From: Streptomyces sp. SID3212
GTDB taxonomy: Bacteria > Actinomycetota > Actinomycetes > Streptomycetales > Streptomycetaceae
Reading direction: 5' to 3'
Length of the DNA stretch: 41,626 bases
NCBI RefSeq assembly: GCF_009865405.1
Contig: NZ_WWJY01000005.1
Coordinates: 1-41,626 of the forward strand
The translations under genes were made by a program, and so were the position numbers. The notes beneath the pieces were generated by a model. That model was not told the DNA's origin. It did no database searches and was given only the letters and a program-made list of their open reading frames with translations. Shown here in pieces: positions 15,484 to 23,757 of this stretch. Each line of letters opens with the position of its first letter. Position 1 is the stretch's first letter.

Positions 15484-16464
15484 ATGGCTACTTTGCGCGC
15501 GCTGGAGTGTCTGGTCGCACTCGTCGACGAGGGGTCTGTGACCAGGGCCGCGGCGGCCCTTCACCTGTCACAGCCCGCTCTGTCCCATCAGATCGCGGCC
15601 CTGGAGCGGGAACTCGACACCCCGGTGGTGGAACGGCTGTCCCGTGGCGTACGCGTGACCGCCGCCGGCCGGGCCGCCGCGGTCGACGCCCGTATCGCCC
15701 TGAAGGCGGCCGAACGTGCCGTGGCTTCGGGCCGGGACGTGGCCGCCGGGCGGGCCGGGCGGATCCGGCTCGCCTGCGCCGAGACGATGACCGTCTGGCT
15801 GCTGGTCTCCCTGCTGCGGCGCTGGCGTTCCCGGCGGCCCGAGGTGCGGATCGACCTCATGGAGTTCACCAGCACCGACGCGATGGTGGAGATCCTGATG
15901 GCGGGGGAGGCGGACATCGTCGTCGGTCCCGAACCCACCGGCACCACGGCGCACGTCGAGCGGCTGGGGGACGAGGAGATGCTCGTCGTGTGCCCGGAGG
16001 AGCACCGCTTCGCCGGCCGGTCCTCCGTACGCGTGGACGACCTGGTCGGCGAGCCCTTCGTCCACTACACGAGTGACAACGGCAACGCCGCCTGGGTCGA
16101 CCGGTTCGTCTCCTCCCACCAGGTCTCGCTCAGTCCGGTGCTCCGTACGCGCAGTCCCCGCACCGCGGCCCAGCTGGCCGGGGCGGGGATGGGCGTCTCG
16201 ATCGTCCCCGCGTCGGCGCTAGCCGTACGGCCGGCCGGGGCGGTGTTGCGTTTCGACCCGCCGGTCCGCCGCGCGGTGGTCGCGATCACGACCGTTCCCT
16301 CGGACGCCCTGGTCGCCCTCTTCCTGAGGGATCTGCGGAATCAGGGCCTACCGGTCGGCGGCGCCGACCACGTGGCTGGAGTGGACGGCGTGGACGGCCT
16401 CCAGGATCAGGTCGGTGACGGCTCCGGGGGCGGTGACGAGCGGGGAGTGGTCGGTGGGTCCTGA
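15484..16464 (+). CDS. LysR-family transcriptional regulator
   Basis: 326 residues as an open frame. The N-terminal winged helix-turn-helix reads LRALECLVALVDEGSVTRAA then ALHLSQPALSHQIAALEREL. The periplasmic-binding-like effector domain runs from about residue 90 to 290 (RIRLACAETMTVWLLVSLLR; later EEMLVVCPEEHRFAG, GMGVSIVPASAL). A TAGATT hexamer 7-12 bases before ATG 15484 suggests leaderless translation. The last 35 or so residues (Gly/Val/Asp-rich) overlap the 3' end of the convergent hydrolase gene and are not LysR-like, so the stop lies late. It faces the three-gene operon ending at 16348. Confidence 0.85.
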   Translation: MATLRALECLVALVDEGSVTRAAAALHLSQPALSHQIAALERELDTPVVERLSRGVRVTAAGRAAAVDARIALKAAERAVASGRDVAAGRAGRIRLACAETMTVWLLVSLLRRWRSRRPEVRIDLMEFTSTDAMVEILMAGEADIVVGPEPTGTTAHVERLGDEEMLVVCPEEHRFAGRSSVRVDDLVGEPFVHYTSDNGNAAWVDRFVSSHQVSLSPVLRTRSPRTAAQLAGAGMGVSIVPASALAVRPAGAVLRFDPPVRRAVVAITTVPSDALVALFLRDLRNQGLPVGGADHVAGVDGVDGLQDQVGDGSGGGDERGVVGGS

Positions 16465-17085
16465 CCGCACGTCCGCGTTCATCCGCTCCGCCATGAAGCG
16501 CTGGGTGCCGGCGGGGATCATGCGGTCCTGCTCCGCGACGAGGTACCAGCTGGGGCGGTCCCGCCAGAGCGGCCGGCCGACGGGGGTGCTGATGCAGGCG
16601 CCAGCGATCGGCCGCTGGACGGCGGCGAGCACGGCGCGTTCCTCGTCGGTGGCGTCGGGGGCGAAGGCGTCGCCGAACGCGGTCTCGGGGAGCCATATGT
16701 ACCCGTCGGCGTCCGGGGCCAACTCCGGTGCCCGTGGGTGCGGTCGGTCCCGGTAGTAGACGTCGGCCACCGTCTCGCCCTCGTCGGGGGCGAGCGCGGC
16801 GACGTACACCAGTCCGGCCACCCGGTCGCTCCGGGTCGCGCCGACGACGGCTCCGGCGTAGGCGTGACCCACCAGGACCACCGGGCCTTCGGTGCGCTCA
16901 AGGGTCCGTTCCAGGGCTGCCAGGTCGTCCTGCGGTGAGGAGAGCGGCAGCGGGGCGGCCAGGGTGTGGATCCCGTGCGATCTCAGCCGGGTGATCACCT
17001 TGCTCCAGCTCGATCCGTCCGCCCAGGCGCCGTGGGCGAGGATCACGGACGGCGTGTGGCCGGGGGCCGCCGGGGTGGGGTTCAT
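16348..17085 (-). CDS. Alpha/beta-hydrolase-fold protein lacking the nucleophile serine
   Basis: 245 residues from ATG 17085, preceded by AGGAAG. It has the alpha/beta hydrolase layout: ILAHGAWADGSSW (oxyanion strand and loop, 15-27), the nucleophile elbow at 72-78, VAEQDRMIPAGTQ (acid turn), and TDHSPLVTAPGAV (catalytic His). The elbow reads VGHAYAG, with Ala 75 where Ser is expected, so classical ester hydrolysis is unlikely. Similar proteins with Ala at this position occur in actinobacteria as I recall them. It is the last gene of the leftward operon SDR, hydrolase, this protein. Confidence 0.8.
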   Translation of the reverse strand: MNPTPAAPGHTPSVILAHGAWADGSSWSKVITRLRSHGIHTLAAPLPLSSPQDDLAALERTLERTEGPVVLVGHAYAGAVVGATRSDRVAGLVYVAALAPDEGETVADVYYRDRPHPRAPELAPDADGYIWLPETAFGDAFAPDATDEERAVLAAVQRPIAGACISTPVGRPLWRDRPSWYLVAEQDRMIPAGTQRFMAERMNADVRSGPTDHSPLVTAPGAVTDLILEAVHAVHSSHVVGAADR

Positions 17086-17144
17086 CTCTTCAACTTCCTT
17101 GCGTGGGTGGGGTGTGGGTGGGGTTGCGTGCTGCGTGAGCGCTG

Positions 17145-18017
17145 TTACGGCTTGGGGTCGACGTCGTCCAGGAACGAGTGAATGAGCCCGGCGGCGTCGT
17201 CGAGACGGCTTTCGAGCAGGAAGTGCCCGCCGTCGAGAAGGTGGATCCGGGCGTCGGGAAGGTCCTCCCGGAACGACTCCGCCCCGGCCGGACCGAAGAT
17301 CGGGTCGTTCTTGCCCCAGACCGCGAGGAGCGGCGGCCTGTGTTCGCGGAAGTACGCGTGAACCGCCGGGTAGAGCGGCGAGTTGGTGGCGTAGTCGCGG
17401 AACAGGGCCAGTTGGACGAGGTCGTTGCCCGGCCGGGAGAGCAGGTGGAAGTCGTGGTACCAGGTGTCGGGGCTGACGACCGACTCGTCCGGGACGCCCG
17501 TGACGTACTGCCACTTGATGAGGTCGAGGGTGAAGGCGCCACGGATCGCCGCCTCGGTCTCCTCGGTCTGCTCACGCTGGTAGTCCCAGACGGTCTTCCA
17601 GAATCCCTCGACGAACCCGCTGTCGTAGGCGTTGCCGCTCTGGCTGACGATCGCGGTGATCGCGTCGGGATCGGCGAGAGCCAGGCGCCAGCCGATGGGG
17701 GCGCCGTAGTCCTGGACGTAGAGGGCATAGCGGGTCACGCCGAGCTGGTCGAGCAGGCCCTTGGTGAGCGTCGTCAGCGCGTCGAAGGTGTAGTCGAACC
17801 GGTCGGCGGCCGGCGCGTCGGACAGGCCGAAGCCGAGGTGGTCCGGTGCGATGACGTGGTAGCGGTCGGCCAGCTTCGGGATCAGGTCGCGGAACATGTA
17901 CGAGCTGGTCGGGAAACCGTGCAGAAGGACCAGTGCGGGGGCGTCGGCGGGTCCGGCCTCCCGGTAGAAGATCCGGTGCCCCTGGACGGTCGCGTAACGA
18001 TGGTGAACAACGTTCAT
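17145..18017 (-). CDS. Alpha/beta hydrolase, haloalkane dehalogenase / epoxide hydrolase-like
   Basis: 290 residues from ATG 18017 (GAAGGGGC upstream). Key features: HGFPTSSYMFRDLIP (HGxP oxyanion motif, 33-36), VIAPDHLGFGLSDAP, the nucleophile elbow VQDYGAPIGW with Asp 103, and LDGGHFLLES (catalytic His near residue 266). Asp as the nucleophile puts it with haloalkane/haloacetate dehalogenases and epoxide hydrolases, which form a covalent alkyl-enzyme ester. A Phe/Trp-rich cap lies between. Middle gene of the operon, 33 bp after the SDR and 59 bp before the Ala-elbow hydrolase. The substrate is unknown. Confidence 0.85.
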   Translation of the reverse strand: MNVVHHRYATVQGHRIFYREAGPADAPALVLLHGFPTSSYMFRDLIPKLADRYHVIAPDHLGFGLSDAPAADRFDYTFDALTTLTKGLLDQLGVTRYALYVQDYGAPIGWRLALADPDAITAIVSQSGNAYDSGFVEGFWKTVWDYQREQTEETEAAIRGAFTLDLIKWQYVTGVPDESVVSPDTWYHDFHLLSRPGNDLVQLALFRDYATNSPLYPAVHAYFREHRPPLLAVWGKNDPIFGPAGAESFREDLPDARIHLLDGGHFLLESRLDDAAGLIHSFLDDVDPKP

Positions 18018-18050
18018 GATGTGCCCCTTCGGGGTTTTCGCTCTTGTGCG

Positions 18051-18767
18051 TCAGGTGAGAGGCTCCCCGCCGTCGACGCGGAGAGTGACACCTGTCAGCG
18101 AAGCGTTTGTCATGGCGAACAGAACGGCGGCGGAAATGTCGTCCACCGTGCCGATACGGCGGGCGGGATTCGCCGCCCGCAGGTTTTCGAAATAGGCCTT
18201 CTTCTCTTCCTCGCCCAAGGAGTCCCAGATCCCGGTGTCGATGACACCCGGCGAGATGGCGTTGACCCTGACCGGCCCCATTTCAAGGGCCAGGGACCTC
18301 GTCAGGAAATCGGCGGCTCCGTTGGTGGCGGCGACGCCGAGATAGCCGACCACCGGCTTGAACGCGGCCACACCGGAGAAGAGCGTGAAAGAACCCCCCT
18401 CCGCGATCCGCCCGGAGAAATACTTGGCGAGCATGATCGGGCCGACGACTTTCGTGTCGAACGAATGCAGGACCGCCCGGCGGTCGAGTTCCGCCAGGTG
18501 CCCTCGGGCGCGGGCCGAGGCGGTCGACACCAGGTGGTCGATCTCGCCGAGGCGCTCCGCGAGGGCGGCGATACTCGCGTCGTCGTTGAGATCGACCTCC
18601 TCCACCTCGATCCCCGGATCGTCGTACGCGTCCCGCAGCGCTTCCCGGTCCCGCCCCGCCACCACGACGTTCGCTCCCTCGGACTGTGCGGCGAGGACGA
18701 CGGCGCTGGCGATTCCGCTCCCGCGGCCGATGACAAGAACGGTCCGCCCCTTCAACGAGAGAGCCAT
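18051..18767 (-). CDS. SDR-fold protein without the catalytic Tyr-Lys pair
   Basis: 238 residues from ATG 18767 (GGGAGGAAG upstream). A Rossmann domain is clear: the glycine motif GRGSGIA at 14-20, Asp 59 for the adenine ring (EVDLND), STASARARG in place of NNAG, and ISPGVIDTGIWDSLG after strand 6. Ser 131 (LFSG) is present, but the expected YxxxK about 13 residues on is replaced: that stretch reads LGVAATNGAAD, with no Tyr or Lys. Such proteins (the Lin1944-like subgroup, as I recall it) have an unknown function. First gene of the operon with two alpha/beta hydrolases. A close paralogue lies at 19974. Confidence 0.8.
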   Translation of the reverse strand: MALSLKGRTVLVIGRGSGIASAVVLAAQSEGANVVVAGRDREALRDAYDDPGIEVEEVDLNDDASIAALAERLGEIDHLVSTASARARGHLAELDRRAVLHSFDTKVVGPIMLAKYFSGRIAEGGSFTLFSGVAAFKPVVGYLGVAATNGAADFLTRSLALEMGPVRVNAISPGVIDTGIWDSLGEEEKKAYFENLRAANPARRIGTVDDISAAVLFAMTNASLTGVTLRVDGGEPLT

Positions 18768-18976
18768 GGCTTCCTCCCTTGAGCGTGTCCTCCCAGCCTA
18801 ACGAGCGAATTCACCGACCGCCGCTTCTGGATCATGCGATTTCCCGAGGTCAAGCCAAGATTTCTCGCATGCCTTCCGACCTCGGCAATGGGCCGGGAGG
18901 AGATCTACGATGGAAGTTCCGGGGCACGAGCACACCCGCCCGCACACCCGCCCGCAAATGAATCCGCGAATCCATC

Positions 18977-19016
18977 CGCGAAGCCGTCAGTGGAAGCGCG
19001 AAGCCATCAGTGGAAG
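18977..19016. repeat. Two tandem 20-bp repeats before the DUF427 gene
   Basis: CGCGAAGCCRTCAGTGGAAG occurs at 18977-18996 and 18997-19016 with one difference. The second copy supplies part of the purine-rich ribosome binding site of the downstream gene. Confidence 0.8.
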
Positions 19017-19027
19017 AAGGAATCGTC

Positions 19028-19906
19028 ATGGGTCTGGCATGGCAACAGGGGCCTCTCGCACCGCATTCGATCGGCAGGTTCCTCACGCCCGAACCCTTGC
19101 CCGAGAGACTGCTCTTCGCGGAACGTCTCCGCCGCAGGATGCGGGTCCGATTCTCCGGCGAGTGGATAGCGGAGAGCGAGGACGTGATCCTCCTGCACGA
19201 ACCCGGCCGGTATCCGGTGGCGTACTTCCCGCTCGGGGACGTGGAAAACGGGGTGCTGGAGGCCGCCGAACTGACCACCCGGCACCGCGAACTGGGCACC
19301 ACGACCTGGTACACGGTCCACGGAAAGGACCGGAAGACGCCGCGCGCCGCCTGGCGGCACACGGAACTGCCCGCGTACGCCGAGGAGTTCGAGGGCCGGG
19401 CGGCGTTCGCCTGGCGGGCCATGGACGCCTTCTACGAGGAGGACGAACGGATCCTCGGCCACGCGGCGGACGCGTACCACCGGATCGACATCCGCGACTC
19501 CTCACGGCACCTCGAAGTACGGGACGGCGACCGGGTGGTGGCGAACACCCGGCGGCCCGTCGTGCTGTACGAGTCCGGCTTCGCGCCCCGCTGGTACGTC
19601 CCCCGGGCGGACATCGACGAGGACGCCCTCACTCCCGTCGAGGGCCAGACCTTCTGCCCGTACAAGGGACTCGCGGACTACTACGAGATCGGCGGCACCG
19701 AAGGCGCCGCCTGGTCCTACCGCCACGCCTACGACGAGGTGCGCCGCGTCGACGATCTCGTGTCCTTCGAGCCGGACAAGATCGCGGTCCACCTGGACGG
19801 TACGCGGCTGAAGTTGGAGCCGGGCCAGACGGTGATCCCGCACGGGGCCGATCGCGGGCTCGACGTGGCCGAGGTCGAGGGCCAGGTCACGAGCCGTAAC
19901 TCCTAG
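19028..19906 (+). CDS. DUF427 domain-containing protein
   Basis: 292 residues from ATG 19028 (GAAGG about 7 nt upstream; ATG 19010 is possible but lies inside the repeats). It has two copies of a compact DUF427-type barrel. The first is about 35-120 (VRFSGEWIAESEDVILLHEP, RYPVAYFPLGDV, TTWYTVHGKD). The second is about 155-270 (LEVRDGDRVVANTRRPVVLY, RWYVPRADI, QTFCPYKGLADYYEI, DLVSFEPDKIAVHLDG). The conserved F/T-CPYKG-A motif is complete only in the second copy. Function unknown. It is followed at 67 bp by the paralogous SDR, and its promoter region is shared with the divergent SDR operon. Confidence 0.85.
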   Translation: MGLAWQQGPLAPHSIGRFLTPEPLPERLLFAERLRRRMRVRFSGEWIAESEDVILLHEPGRYPVAYFPLGDVENGVLEAAELTTRHRELGTTTWYTVHGKDRKTPRAAWRHTELPAYAEEFEGRAAFAWRAMDAFYEEDERILGHAADAYHRIDIRDSSRHLEVRDGDRVVANTRRPVVLYESGFAPRWYVPRADIDEDALTPVEGQTFCPYKGLADYYEIGGTEGAAWSYRHAYDEVRRVDDLVSFEPDKIAVHLDGTRLKLEPGQTVIPHGADRGLDVAEVEGQVTSRNS

Positions 19907-19973
19907 CAACAGCAACAGCAAGCAACAGCCAACAGACGCGACAGACTTGACGGCATGTAACAGGGAGCCAGCG

Positions 19974-20690
19974 ATGAAATCCACACTTCAGGACAAGACG
20001 GTACTTGTGGTCGGGCGGGGCAGCGGCATCGCCCGCGCGGTGACCCTGGCGGCCCGGGAGGCCGGCGCACGCGTCGTGGTCGCCGGACGCGACGAGGACA
20101 GCCTCGCGAAGGCGTACAACGACCCTGGGGTCACCCCCGAGATGGTGGACCTCACGGACGAGCAGTCGGTCGTCGCCCTGGCCGAACGGCTCGGAGAGGT
20201 CGACCACATCGTGTCGACCGCCTCGGCCCGGGCCCGGGGCACCATCGACGCGCTCACGCCGGAGATCCTCCGGCTGTCCTTCGCCACCAAGGCGATCGGG
20301 CCGATCATCCTCGCCAAGCATTTCCGTGACCGGATCCGCGAGGGTGGCTCCCTCACCCTCTTCTCCGGCGCCACGGCCATCAAGCCCGTTCCCGGCATGC
20401 TGGCCGTCGCCGCCACCAATGGGGCGGCGGACGTGATCGCCAAGGCCCTGGCCGTGGAACTGGCTCCTGTACGGGTCAACGCCATCTCCCCCGGGACCGT
20501 CGACACGGGGGCGTACGACGCCCTCGGCGAGGAGAAGAAGGCCGCGCTGTTCGCCGAGAGGAGTGCGCGCAACCCGGCGCGGCGGATCGGCACCGCGGAG
20601 GACATCGCGGACGCCGTCGTCTTCGCGATGACCAACACCTTCCTGACGGGTGTCTCGCTGTCGGTCGACGGCGGCGAACCGCTCGCCTGA
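19974..20690 (+). CDS. SDR-fold protein without the catalytic Tyr-Lys pair (paralogue)
   Basis: 238 residues, the same length as the SDR at 18051-18767 and very similar along its whole length: GRGSGIARAV, STASARARG, LFSGATAIKPV, VAATNGAAD, VNAISPGTVDTGAYDALG, NPARRIGT, VDGGEPLA. As in that protein, the YxxxK pair is replaced (VAATNG region), while the coenzyme motif is kept. Start ATG 19974 has CAGGGAG upstream. The two genes flank the DUF427 gene and point away from each other, the signature of a local duplication with inversion. Convergent with the response regulator gene. Confidence 0.8.
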   Translation: MKSTLQDKTVLVVGRGSGIARAVTLAAREAGARVVVAGRDEDSLAKAYNDPGVTPEMVDLTDEQSVVALAERLGEVDHIVSTASARARGTIDALTPEILRLSFATKAIGPIILAKHFRDRIREGGSLTLFSGATAIKPVPGMLAVAATNGAADVIAKALAVELAPVRVNAISPGTVDTGAYDALGEEKKAALFAERSARNPARRIGTAEDIADAVVFAMTNTFLTGVSLSVDGGEPLA

Positions 20691-20707
20691 CGTACGGCAG
20701 CGGCCCG

Positions 20708-21472
20708 TCAGCGCGGGGCGGCGGCCGGGTCGCCGGGTTTGATCAGGTATCCGGCGCCGCGCCGGGTGTGGATCATCGGCGGGTGGCCCGCGTCGATCTT
20801 CCTGCGCAGGTACGAGATGTAGAGCTCGACCACGTTGGCCTGGCCGCCGAAGTCGTACGACCACACCCGGTCGAGTATCTGGGCCTTGCTCAGCACGCGG
20901 CGCGGATTGCGCATGAGGTAGCGGAGCAGTTCGAACTCGGTGGCCGTGAGGTGGATGGACCGGCCGGCCCGGACGACGTCGTGGCTGTCCTCGTCCAGGG
21001 TGAGGTCCCCGACGGCCAGCAGGGACTCGCTGCGGGTGACGGTGGCGCCCGACCGCCTGATCAGGCCGCGCAGCCGCGCGACGACCTCCTCCAGGCTGAA
21101 CGGCTTGGTGACGTAGTCGTCGCCGCCCGCCGTCAGTCCGGCGATACGGTCCTCGACGGCGGCCTTGGCCGTGAGGAAGAGCACGGGCACCTGGGGCAGC
21201 TCGCGCCGGAGCCGCCCGAGCACCGCGAGCCCGTCCATGTCGGGCAGCAGCACGTCGAGCACCACCGCGTCGGGCCGGAACTCCCGCGCGGACCGCACCG
21301 CGCCCGCCCCGTCACCGGCGCTGCGCACCTCCCACCCCTCGTACCGCAGGGCCATGGACAGCAGATCGGTCAGCGAGGCCTCGTCGTCGACGACGAGGAC
21401 GCGGACGGGGTTGCCGTCCGACCTGAGCATTTCGGCGCGCCCCCTGGGCGAGATCACGGTCATGGTGCTCAC
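20708..21472 (-). CDS. OmpR/PhoB-family response regulator, no adjacent kinase
   Basis: 254 residues from GTG 21472, or 251 from ATG 21463, which has a better-placed GGGTGAG. The receiver domain (about 22-140) has VRVLVVDDEASL (acidic pocket), the phosphoacceptor Asp in DAVVLDVLLPDMDG, and FLTAKAA and DDYVTKPFSLEEV for the Thr and Lys. The C-terminal winged helix (about 155-245) has LTATEFELLRYLMRNPRRVL, the Trans_reg_C signature, and VELYISYLRRKID. No histidine kinase is encoded on either side, so its partner is elsewhere. Confidence 0.9.
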   Translation of the reverse strand: MSTMTVISPRGRAEMLRSDGNPVRVLVVDDEASLTDLLSMALRYEGWEVRSAGDGAGAVRSAREFRPDAVVLDVLLPDMDGLAVLGRLRRELPQVPVLFLTAKAAVEDRIAGLTAGGDDYVTKPFSLEEVVARLRGLIRRSGATVTRSESLLAVGDLTLDEDSHDVVRAGRSIHLTATEFELLRYLMRNPRRVLSKAQILDRVWSYDFGGQANVVELYISYLRRKIDAGHPPMIHTRRGAGYLIKPGDPAAAPR

Positions 21473-21508
21473 CCTGGGGAGGGCCGGTGAGAGGGTTCTT
21501 GCCGATTC

Positions 21509-22528
21509 CTATGAATTTCCTGAGAAACCCCTGGGACCCGTGGGCCCGGGGGCCCCGGGGCCCTGGTCAGGACTGCCTGCCTGGGCAAGATCGGCCTGTT
21601 CGGCCAGATCGGCAAGACCGGCGGGATCGGCAAGACCGGCAGGATCGGTAAGACCGAAGAGCCGGGCGCCGTTGTCGTGGCACACCGCCCGCAACCACTC
21701 CTCCCCCAGCCCGAGCCCTTCCAGGGCCTCCAGCTGGTGGACGTACGGGTACGGAATGTTGGGGAAATCGCTCCCCAGCAGGATCCGGTCCCCCAGATCC
21801 GCCAGCCGCGCCCCGGCCTCGCGGGGGAAGGGGGCCATGGCCTCGCTGAAGTCCGTGAACGCCATCGTCGTGTCGAGCCGCACCTCCCCGTACTGCCCGG
21901 CGAGGTCCAGGAAGTCCTCGTACTCCGGCATCCCCATGTGCGCGACCACCAGCCGCAGCCGGGGGTGGCGCGCGAGCAGCCGCCCCACGGGCCCGGGCCC
22001 GGTGTACGCGCCGGGCGCCGGCCCCGAGCCGCAGTGCGTCACCACCGGCACCCCGGCCTCGGCGAGCAGTCCCCAGGCACCGTCGAGCAGCTCGTCGTTC
22101 GGGTCGTAGGCCCCCACCTGGAGGTGGGCCTTGAAGACCCGGGCCCCCTCCTCGACGGCCCTGCGGACGTACGCCTCGACCCCCGCCTCGGGAAAGAGCG
22201 TGGCCGTCCGCAGACAGTCGGGGGTACGGGCGGCGAAGCCGGCGGCCCAGCCGTTCAGCCACTCGGCCATGCCGGGCTTGTGCGGGTAGAGCATCGAGGT
22301 GAAGGCCCGCACCCCGAACGCCCGCAGCAGCGCGACCCGTTCGTCCTCCGCCCGCCGGTAGGTGATGGGCCACTCCCGGCCGATCAGCGGCCCGGCGGAG
22401 TCGAAGTAGGCCCACACCTTGCGCAGGACACGATCAGGCATGAAGTGGGTGTGCACGTCGACCAGGGCGGGCACCCCGATCCGCTCCCGGAAGCGCGACA
22501 CGTCGGCCGGATCAGTCAGATCGCCCAT
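21509..22528 (-). CDS. Amidohydrolase family protein (ACMSD/TIM-barrel type)
   Basis: 339 residues from ATG 22528 with AAAGGG upstream. A TIM-barrel metal hydrolase: VDVHTHFMPDR (HxH metal ligands on strand 1), VFKAHLQVGAYDP, VVTHCGSGPAPG (His on strand 5), LVVAHMGMPEYE (His on strand 6), and ILLGSDFPNIPYPY (Asp on strand 8). This is the ACMSD-like amidohydrolase_2 pattern, which includes decarboxylases and hydrolases. The C-terminus (about 300-325) carries a DPAGLAD-type repeat and is then Pro/Gly-rich. It starts 26 bp after DUF2797 ends and is probably co-transcribed. Confidence 0.85.
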   Translation of the reverse strand: MGDLTDPADVSRFRERIGVPALVDVHTHFMPDRVLRKVWAYFDSAGPLIGREWPITYRRAEDERVALLRAFGVRAFTSMLYPHKPGMAEWLNGWAAGFAARTPDCLRTATLFPEAGVEAYVRRAVEEGARVFKAHLQVGAYDPNDELLDGAWGLLAEAGVPVVTHCGSGPAPGAYTGPGPVGRLLARHPRLRLVVAHMGMPEYEDFLDLAGQYGEVRLDTTMAFTDFSEAMAPFPREAGARLADLGDRILLGSDFPNIPYPYVHQLEALEGLGLGEEWLRAVCHDNGARLFGLTDPAGLADPAGLADLAEQADLAQAGSPDQGPGAPGPTGPRGFSGNS

Positions 22529-22554
22529 GAAGGAACCCTTTCTCGCCCGCCTCC

Positions 22555-23502
22555 TCAGAAGAGGCCACCCTGAACATCTCCCACCCGTACGTCCAGCACG
22601 GGCACGGTCAGCCCTTCTTCCCCGTCCCGCACGCCGGTCAACTCCCATCCCTTCATCAGCCGGGTGTCCAGCACCACCACCCCTCCTCCCCCTCCCCCTC
22701 CTACTTCCACTCCCCTTCCCACTCCCGCCGCCGTGGCGAGATGCAGATCGGGCCCGGAAGCGGCGAGGAGCCGCCCGGTGACGCACCCCCCGGCCACCAA
22801 CTCCCGCACCACACCGCCGGCGGGCGGGAGCCCGTCCAACCCGAAGACGGCGCCGTGGTCGACGGCCTCGAACCCGATCCGCTCCAGGGACTCGGGCCAC
22901 CCGGCCAACGCCCCGGCGCGCGCATGCGTCCGCCGTACCTCCTCGGCGCGCTCGGCGACTCCGGGCAGGCCCGCCCGTACGCGCCGCTTCTCCGCATACG
23001 GAATCCGGTCCGGCACACCCAGCGCGACCCGCACCAGCTCCTCGGCCCGCCGCGCGGCCATCAGAGGGCCCCGTCCCAACCAGCTGAAGACCACGGCCCC
23101 CTGCTCAAGCAACCGCGCGGACCCCCGCTCCTCCCGCGTGATCCCCACCTTGACCAGGCCAGGACCGAACCAGGCCACGTACACGCGATAGACGCGCGGA
23201 TCGTCGGCGAGCGCGTCGGCGGCCACGGAATGCAGCCGGTCCAGGCGAGCGCACTCGACGCACAACCCTCCGGTCCCCCGCCCCCCGAGCTCACCGTTCA
23301 CGGGACACGGATTCCCCCGGGCCCCCCGGCAGACCCGCACCCCCACCGCCCGGAACCCGACCACACTCCCCCGCGCGACAGCGCTCTCCCGCCGCACACC
23401 CACTCCACCGCCCCGCCGCCACCGGAGCACGGGCGTCCCACCTGCCCACCCCATCCCGTCACACCACCACCCGACCGCCTTCACCCCTCCACTGTCCCTC
23501 AC
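22555..23502 (-). CDS. DUF2797 family protein
   Basis: Up to 315 residues from GTG 23502; internal GTG or ATG starts at 23484 and 23454 are possible. A cysteine cluster (CRGARGNPCP, then CVECARLDRLH, about 60-90) looks like a zinc site. VYRVYVAWFGPGLVKVGIT (about 105-123) resembles the Y-x-Y...KVGxT core of GIY-YIG-like domains, followed by RLLEQGAVVFSWLGRG. The C-terminal third is a beta-rich segment with poly-Gly (GGGGGGGVVVLDTRLMKGWE). This arrangement matches DUF2797. The function is not established; whether the GIY-YIG-like core is an active nuclease is open. Upstream gene of the amidohydrolase. Confidence 0.75.
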   Translation of the reverse strand: MRDSGGVKAVGWWCDGMGWAGGTPVLRWRRGGGVGVRRESAVARGSVVGFRAVGVRVCRGARGNPCPVNGELGGRGTGGLCVECARLDRLHSVAADALADDPRVYRVYVAWFGPGLVKVGITREERGSARLLEQGAVVFSWLGRGPLMAARRAEELVRVALGVPDRIPYAEKRRVRAGLPGVAERAEEVRRTHARAGALAGWPESLERIGFEAVDHGAVFGLDGLPPAGGVVRELVAGGCVTGRLLAASGPDLHLATAAGVGRGVEVGGGGGGGVVVLDTRLMKGWELTGVRDGEEGLTVPVLDVRVGDVQGGLF

Positions 23503-23757
23503 GCCACTGACAACGCCCCGCCCACAACGCCTCCGACGCCGCCCCCGACGTCACCCCCGAGGTCACCCCTTGGCATCGGCCACGACCTCCGGCAAGCGCC
23601 CCGAAATCCCTTGTCCGTCTTTCAAGAATGATTCTCACTCGAATGCATCATTTCCGAATGGCGCGTTCAAGCGTTATGTGCCTATGACAGCCGGGCTGTT
23701 CCCAGACCCTGAACTGTCCTGTCCAAGAACCCCCGTTCTACAGGAGCAGGCTCTCTC

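Noticed and set aside
17178..18782. A 534-residue plus-strand frame opposite the SDR and hydrolase operon.
   Set aside because: Antisense to two genes with strong family signatures and good starts.
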